Source of the DNA: [Pseudomonas] carboxydohydrogena
GTDB lineage: Bacteria > Pseudomonadota > Alphaproteobacteria > Rhizobiales > Xanthobacteraceae
Length of the DNA stretch: 64,000 bases
Assembly: GCF_029030725.1 (NCBI RefSeq)
Contig: NZ_CP113162.1
Location: forward strand, 1,610,501 to 1,674,500
Direction of reading: 5' to 3'
This document shows positions 61,501-64,000 of the stretch, piece after piece. A model generated the notes under the pieces. The model saw nothing but the letters and a program-made list of their open reading frames with translations. It was not told the origin of the DNA and ran no database searches. The translations under genes and the position numbers were made by a program. Each line of letters begins with the position of its first letter. Within the stretch, counting starts at the first letter, position 1.

Positions 61501-62496
61501 TTACCTGGCCAGCTTGACGCGATGGCGTCCGGCCAGTTCCTGCACGAATTGCCATGCCACGCGCCCCGACCGGGAGCCGCGGGTAGTGGACCATTCGAGC
61601 GCCTCGCGTTCCAGTTCGTCCGGAGGCAGCTTCACGCCGAAATGGGCGCAATAGCCCTTCACCATCTCCAGGTATTCATCCTGGCTGCACCGGTGGAAGC
61701 CGAGCCAGAGGCCAAAGCGGTCCGACAGCGAAACCTTTTCCTCGACGGCCTCACCGGGGTTGATGGCGGTCGAGCGCTCGTTCTCGATCATCTCGCGGGC
61801 GAGCAGATGGCGGCGGTTGGAGGTGGCGTAGAGGATGACGTTCTCGGGCCGCCCCTCGATGCCGCCTTCCAGCACAGCCTTGAGCGACTTGTAGGATGCG
61901 TCCTGCCCGTCGAAGGACAGGTCGTCGCAGAACACGATGATGTTGAATTCGGACTGGCGCAAAAGCGCCATCAGCGCGGGCAGGCTCTCGATGTCCTCGC
62001 GATGGATTTCGATCAGCTTCAGCGTGCCGCGCACGCCATCCATGTTGTTGACGGTCGCGTGCGCGGCCTTCACCAGCGAGGACTTGCCCATGCCGCGCGC
62101 GCCCCACAACAGCGCGTTGTTGGCGGGCAGGCCCCGGGCGAAGCGCTCGGTGTTCTCGATCAGGATGTCGCGCATCCGGTCGACTCCCTTCAGCAGGCCG
62201 AGGTCGACGCGGCTGACCTTCGGGACCGGCAACAGGCGCCCGTTCGGCTGCCAGACGAAGGCTTCCGCCGCCCGCAGCGATTCCGGCGTCGAGGCTGCCT
62301 CGGCCGACTTCGGCAGGCCGGCCGCGATCGCCTCCAGAGCCCGGGCAATGCGCTCCTCGATTCCCTCCGGTTTTGCCGCCGAGCGCTTTGCCGCGGCCAA
62401 TACCGGGTTGTTGTTGCGCGCGCCGCTCTTGGCGGGAGCGCGCTTGGGGGTCGGGCGGTTTTTGCGGGGAAGCGTTTTGCGCGTGGTTTTGGCCAT
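61501..62496 (-). CDS. AAA+ ATPase, DUF815 family
   Basis: 331 residues from ATG 62496 (MAKTTRKTLPRKNRPTPKRA); ATG 62514 is an alternative. A very basic N-terminus (about 1-45) precedes a P-loop ATPase: Walker A in LLWGARGMGKSSLVKAAH, Walker B in IIVFCDDLSF, sensor-like ILYATSNRRHL, and LSDRFGLWLGFH. These are the marks of the DUF815 family, found widely and of unknown role. It is divergent from yajC. Confidence 0.88.
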   Translation of the reverse strand: MAKTTRKTLPRKNRPTPKRAPAKSGARNNNPVLAAAKRSAAKPEGIEERIARALEAIAAGLPKSAEAASTPESLRAAEAFVWQPNGRLLPVPKVSRVDLGLLKGVDRMRDILIENTERFARGLPANNALLWGARGMGKSSLVKAAHATVNNMDGVRGTLKLIEIHREDIESLPALMALLRQSEFNIIVFCDDLSFDGQDASYKSLKAVLEGGIEGRPENVILYATSNRRHLLAREMIENERSTAINPGEAVEEKVSLSDRFGLWLGFHRCSQDEYLEMVKGYCAHFGVKLPPDELEREALEWSTTRGSRSGRVAWQFVQELAGRHRVKLAR

Positions 62497-62686
62497 GATT
62501 CCGGTCGATTCCATTGATTGTGGCGGCACCCTAAGCGAGCGATCCTCGCCCCGGCAACCCACGGAAATGACGGGGTGGCCAGCGTTGCAATTGGGGCGCT
62601 GGCCGCTATAGTCCGCGCAAATTTACCCCTCCGAACGGCCTCCGCCCGGCCTTTCCGCCGGTCAGCCCCAGCAAGGAATACTGCGT

Positions 62687-63031
62687 ATGTTCATCACTCC
62701 TGCCTTCGCCCAGGCTGCCGGTGCCGCCGGCGATACCAACTCTATGCTGATGTCGCTGCTGCCGTTCGCCATGATCTTCGTGATCATGTACTTCCTGATC
62801 CTGCGCCCGCAGCAGCGCAAGGCCAAGGAGCATGCCAATCTGGTGAAGAACATCCGCCGCGGCGACACTGTCGTCACCAATGGCGGTCTCGTCGGCAAGG
62901 TGACCAAGGTGGTCGACGACGAGCAGATCGAGATGGAAGTGTCCGACGGTGTGCGCATTCGCCAGATGCGGCAGATGATCGCCGCCGTCCGCTCGAAGGG
63001 CGAGCCGACTTCAGAGGCCGTCGCCAGCTAA
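62687..63031 (+). CDS. yajC: Preprotein translocase subunit YajC
   Basis: 114 residues. One membrane segment (MLMSLLPFAMIFVIMYFLILRPQ, about 20-42) and the conserved RPQQRKAKEH, RRGDTVVTNGGLVGKVTKV region define YajC. It associates with SecDF to help protein export. secD follows after 40 bases, the conserved yajC-secD order. Confidence 0.96.
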   Translation: MFITPAFAQAAGAAGDTNSMLMSLLPFAMIFVIMYFLILRPQQRKAKEHANLVKNIRRGDTVVTNGGLVGKVTKVVDDEQIEMEVSDGVRIRQMRQMIAAVRSKGEPTSEAVAS

Positions 63032-63071
63032 GCCTGGTGCAAGCCTTCCTGTGACCTGACGGGTTGACCGA

Positions 63072-64000
63072 ATGCTTTATTTTACCCGATGGAAAGCCCT
63101 CGCGGTCATTTTTACGGCTCTGGTCGTATGTCTGTGCGCGGTGCCGAACTTCTTCCCGGAGGCGACCGTCAAGACATGGCCGGCCTGGGCGCAGCGCCGC
63201 CTCGTGCTCGGCCTCGATTTGCAGGGCGGTTCGCATCTGCTGCTCGAAGTCGACGCCAATTCGGTCAAGAAGGACAAGCTCGATCAGGTGCGCGACGATG
63301 CGCGCCGTACATTGCGCGAGGCCAAGCTCGGCTATACCGGCCTCAGCATCAAGGGCGACAATGTCGAGGTCAGGGTCAAGGAAGCCGATCTTCCGACCGC
63401 GCTCACGAAATTGCGTGAACTGTCCCAGCCGATCGGCGGCATTCTCGGCAGCAGCGGCCAGCGGACGCTCGAAGTGTCCGATGCGGGCGGGGGCCTGATC
63501 CGCCTCGCCGTGCCACAGGCCGCAATTCTCGACCGCGTCCGGCAGGCCGTCGATCAGTCGATCCAGATTATCGAGAAGCGCGTCAACGAACTCGGCACCG
63601 TCGAGCCCCTGATCCAGCGTCAGGGCGTCGATCGCGTGCTGGTGCAGGTGCCGGGTCTGCAAGACCCGACACGGCTCAAGGAAATTCTCGGCAAGACCGC
63701 GAAGATGGACTTCCGGATGGTGGACACCACCGTCTCGCCCGAGCAGGCGCTTCAGGGCCGGGTGCCGCCTGATTCCGAGGTGCTGAAGGGCAGCGAGCCG
63801 CCGCATATTCCTTATGTCATCAAGAAACAGGTGCTGGTGTCGGGCGCCGACCTGACCGACGCTCAGCCGAGCTTCGATCAGCGCACTGGCCAGCCGGTCG
63901 TCTCGTTCCGCTTTAACGGTAGCGGCGCGCGCAAGTTCGCGCAGGCGACCACCGAGAATGTGAAGCAGCCTTTCGCGATCGTTCTCGACAATGAAGTGAT
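63072..64000 (+). CDS. secD: Protein translocase subunit SecD, 5' part
   Basis: The first 309 codons are present and the frame is open to the right edge. An N-terminal membrane helix (ALAVIFTALVVCLCAVPNF) is followed by the SecD signature RLVLGLDLQGGSHLLLEVD and the periplasmic P1 domain (IIEKRVNELGTVEPLIQRQG, VLVQVPGLQDP, VVSFRFNGSGARKFAQAT). SecD with SecF uses the proton gradient to pull proteins out of SecYEG. The membrane half lies outside the window. Confidence 0.96.
   Translation, partial: MLYFTRWKALAVIFTALVVCLCAVPNFFPEATVKTWPAWAQRRLVLGLDLQGGSHLLLEVDANSVKKDKLDQVRDDARRTLREAKLGYTGLSIKGDNVEVRVKEADLPTALTKLRELSQPIGGILGSSGQRTLEVSDAGGGLIRLAVPQAAILDRVRQAVDQSIQIIEKRVNELGTVEPLIQRQGVDRVLVQVPGLQDPTRLKEILGKTAKMDFRMVDTTVSPEQALQGRVPPDSEVLKGSEPPHIPYVIKKQVLVSGADLTDAQPSFDQRTGQPVVSFRFNGSGARKFAQATTENVKQPFAIVLDNEV

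Overview
The window is a G+C-rich stretch of alphaproteobacterial core chromosome. Gene content and order (bamA-lpxD-fabZ-lpxA-lpxI-lpxB, trpDC-moaC-moeA-lexA, tpiA-secG-pyrG, pdhABC-lpdA, scpAB near tatABC, serS-surE-pcm-nlpD, yajC-secD), the GTTC-N7-GTTC type LexA operator and the protein wording all point to Bradyrhizobiaceae/Nitrobacteraceae (Bradyrhizobium, Rhodopseudomonas, Nitrobacter, Afipia or Oligotropha type). The genus is inference. I see no rRNA, intact tRNA, CRISPR array, prophage, plasmid origin or complete insertion sequence.

Layout. 1-5.7 kb: end of bamA and the lipid A block lpxD-fabZ-lpxA-lpxI-lpxB. 5.9-7.6 kb: a PAS-containing chemoreceptor. 7.6-12.4 kb: gltA and gltX on the minus strand, glnS on the plus strand, with a tRNA-Val-like fragment just after glnS. 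12.5-16.3 kb: comEC-like gene, lexA with its operator, and a small unknown gene. 16.3-21.7 kb (minus): ppiD-trpD-trpC-moaC-moeA. 21.9-25 kb: tpiA, secG, pyrG. 25-31.1 kb: a ClpP-fold membrane protein, a NIPSNAP-VOC pair, kdsA, queF, eno, an FMN reductase and a FtsB-like divisome protein. 31.3-33.1 kb: a periplasmic sulfite-oxidase type molybdoenzyme with its cytochrome c. 33.4-40 kb: pyruvate dehydrogenase operon pdhA-pdhB-pdhC-(two unknown genes)-lpdA. 40-44.9 kb: ilvD, a Sel1-repeat protein, a GIY-YIG nuclease framed by inverted repeats, xth and erpA. 45-52.3 kb: dgt, argS, a SPOR-domain protein, nagZ, scpA, scpB. 52.4-56 kb: dipZ-like thiol-disulfide protein and tatABC. 56-61.4 kb: serS, surE, a response regulator, pcm, nlpD-like gene and a small secreted protein. 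61.5-64 kb: a DUF815 ATPase, yajC and the start of secD.

Functional links. Outer-membrane biogenesis is strongly represented (bamA, lpx genes, fabZ, kdsA, ppiD, nlpD). moaC and moeA make the cofactor needed by the sulfite oxidase, whose twin-arginine signal needs the tatABC products encoded 23 kb away. secG, yajC and secD serve the Sec pathway. gltA, the pdh complex, tpiA and eno cover central carbon flow. ftsB-like, nagZ, SPOR, scpAB and nlpD genes serve division and the cell wall.

Points most worth a second look: (1) an A+T-rich segment inside the serS catalytic domain that makes the enzyme longer than usual; (2) a 445-bp unit consisting of a GIY-YIG nuclease gene between two inverted copies of a palindromic repeat; (3) a 31-base tRNA-Val fragment right after glnS; (4) a hairpin-rich gene-free stretch ahead of pdhA; (5) a Tyr/Gln/Gly-rich segment in the SPOR protein; (6) two uncharacterised genes inside the pdh operon. 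The rest is ordinary housekeeping DNA. Very long antisense reading frames opposite real genes are by-products of high G+C.
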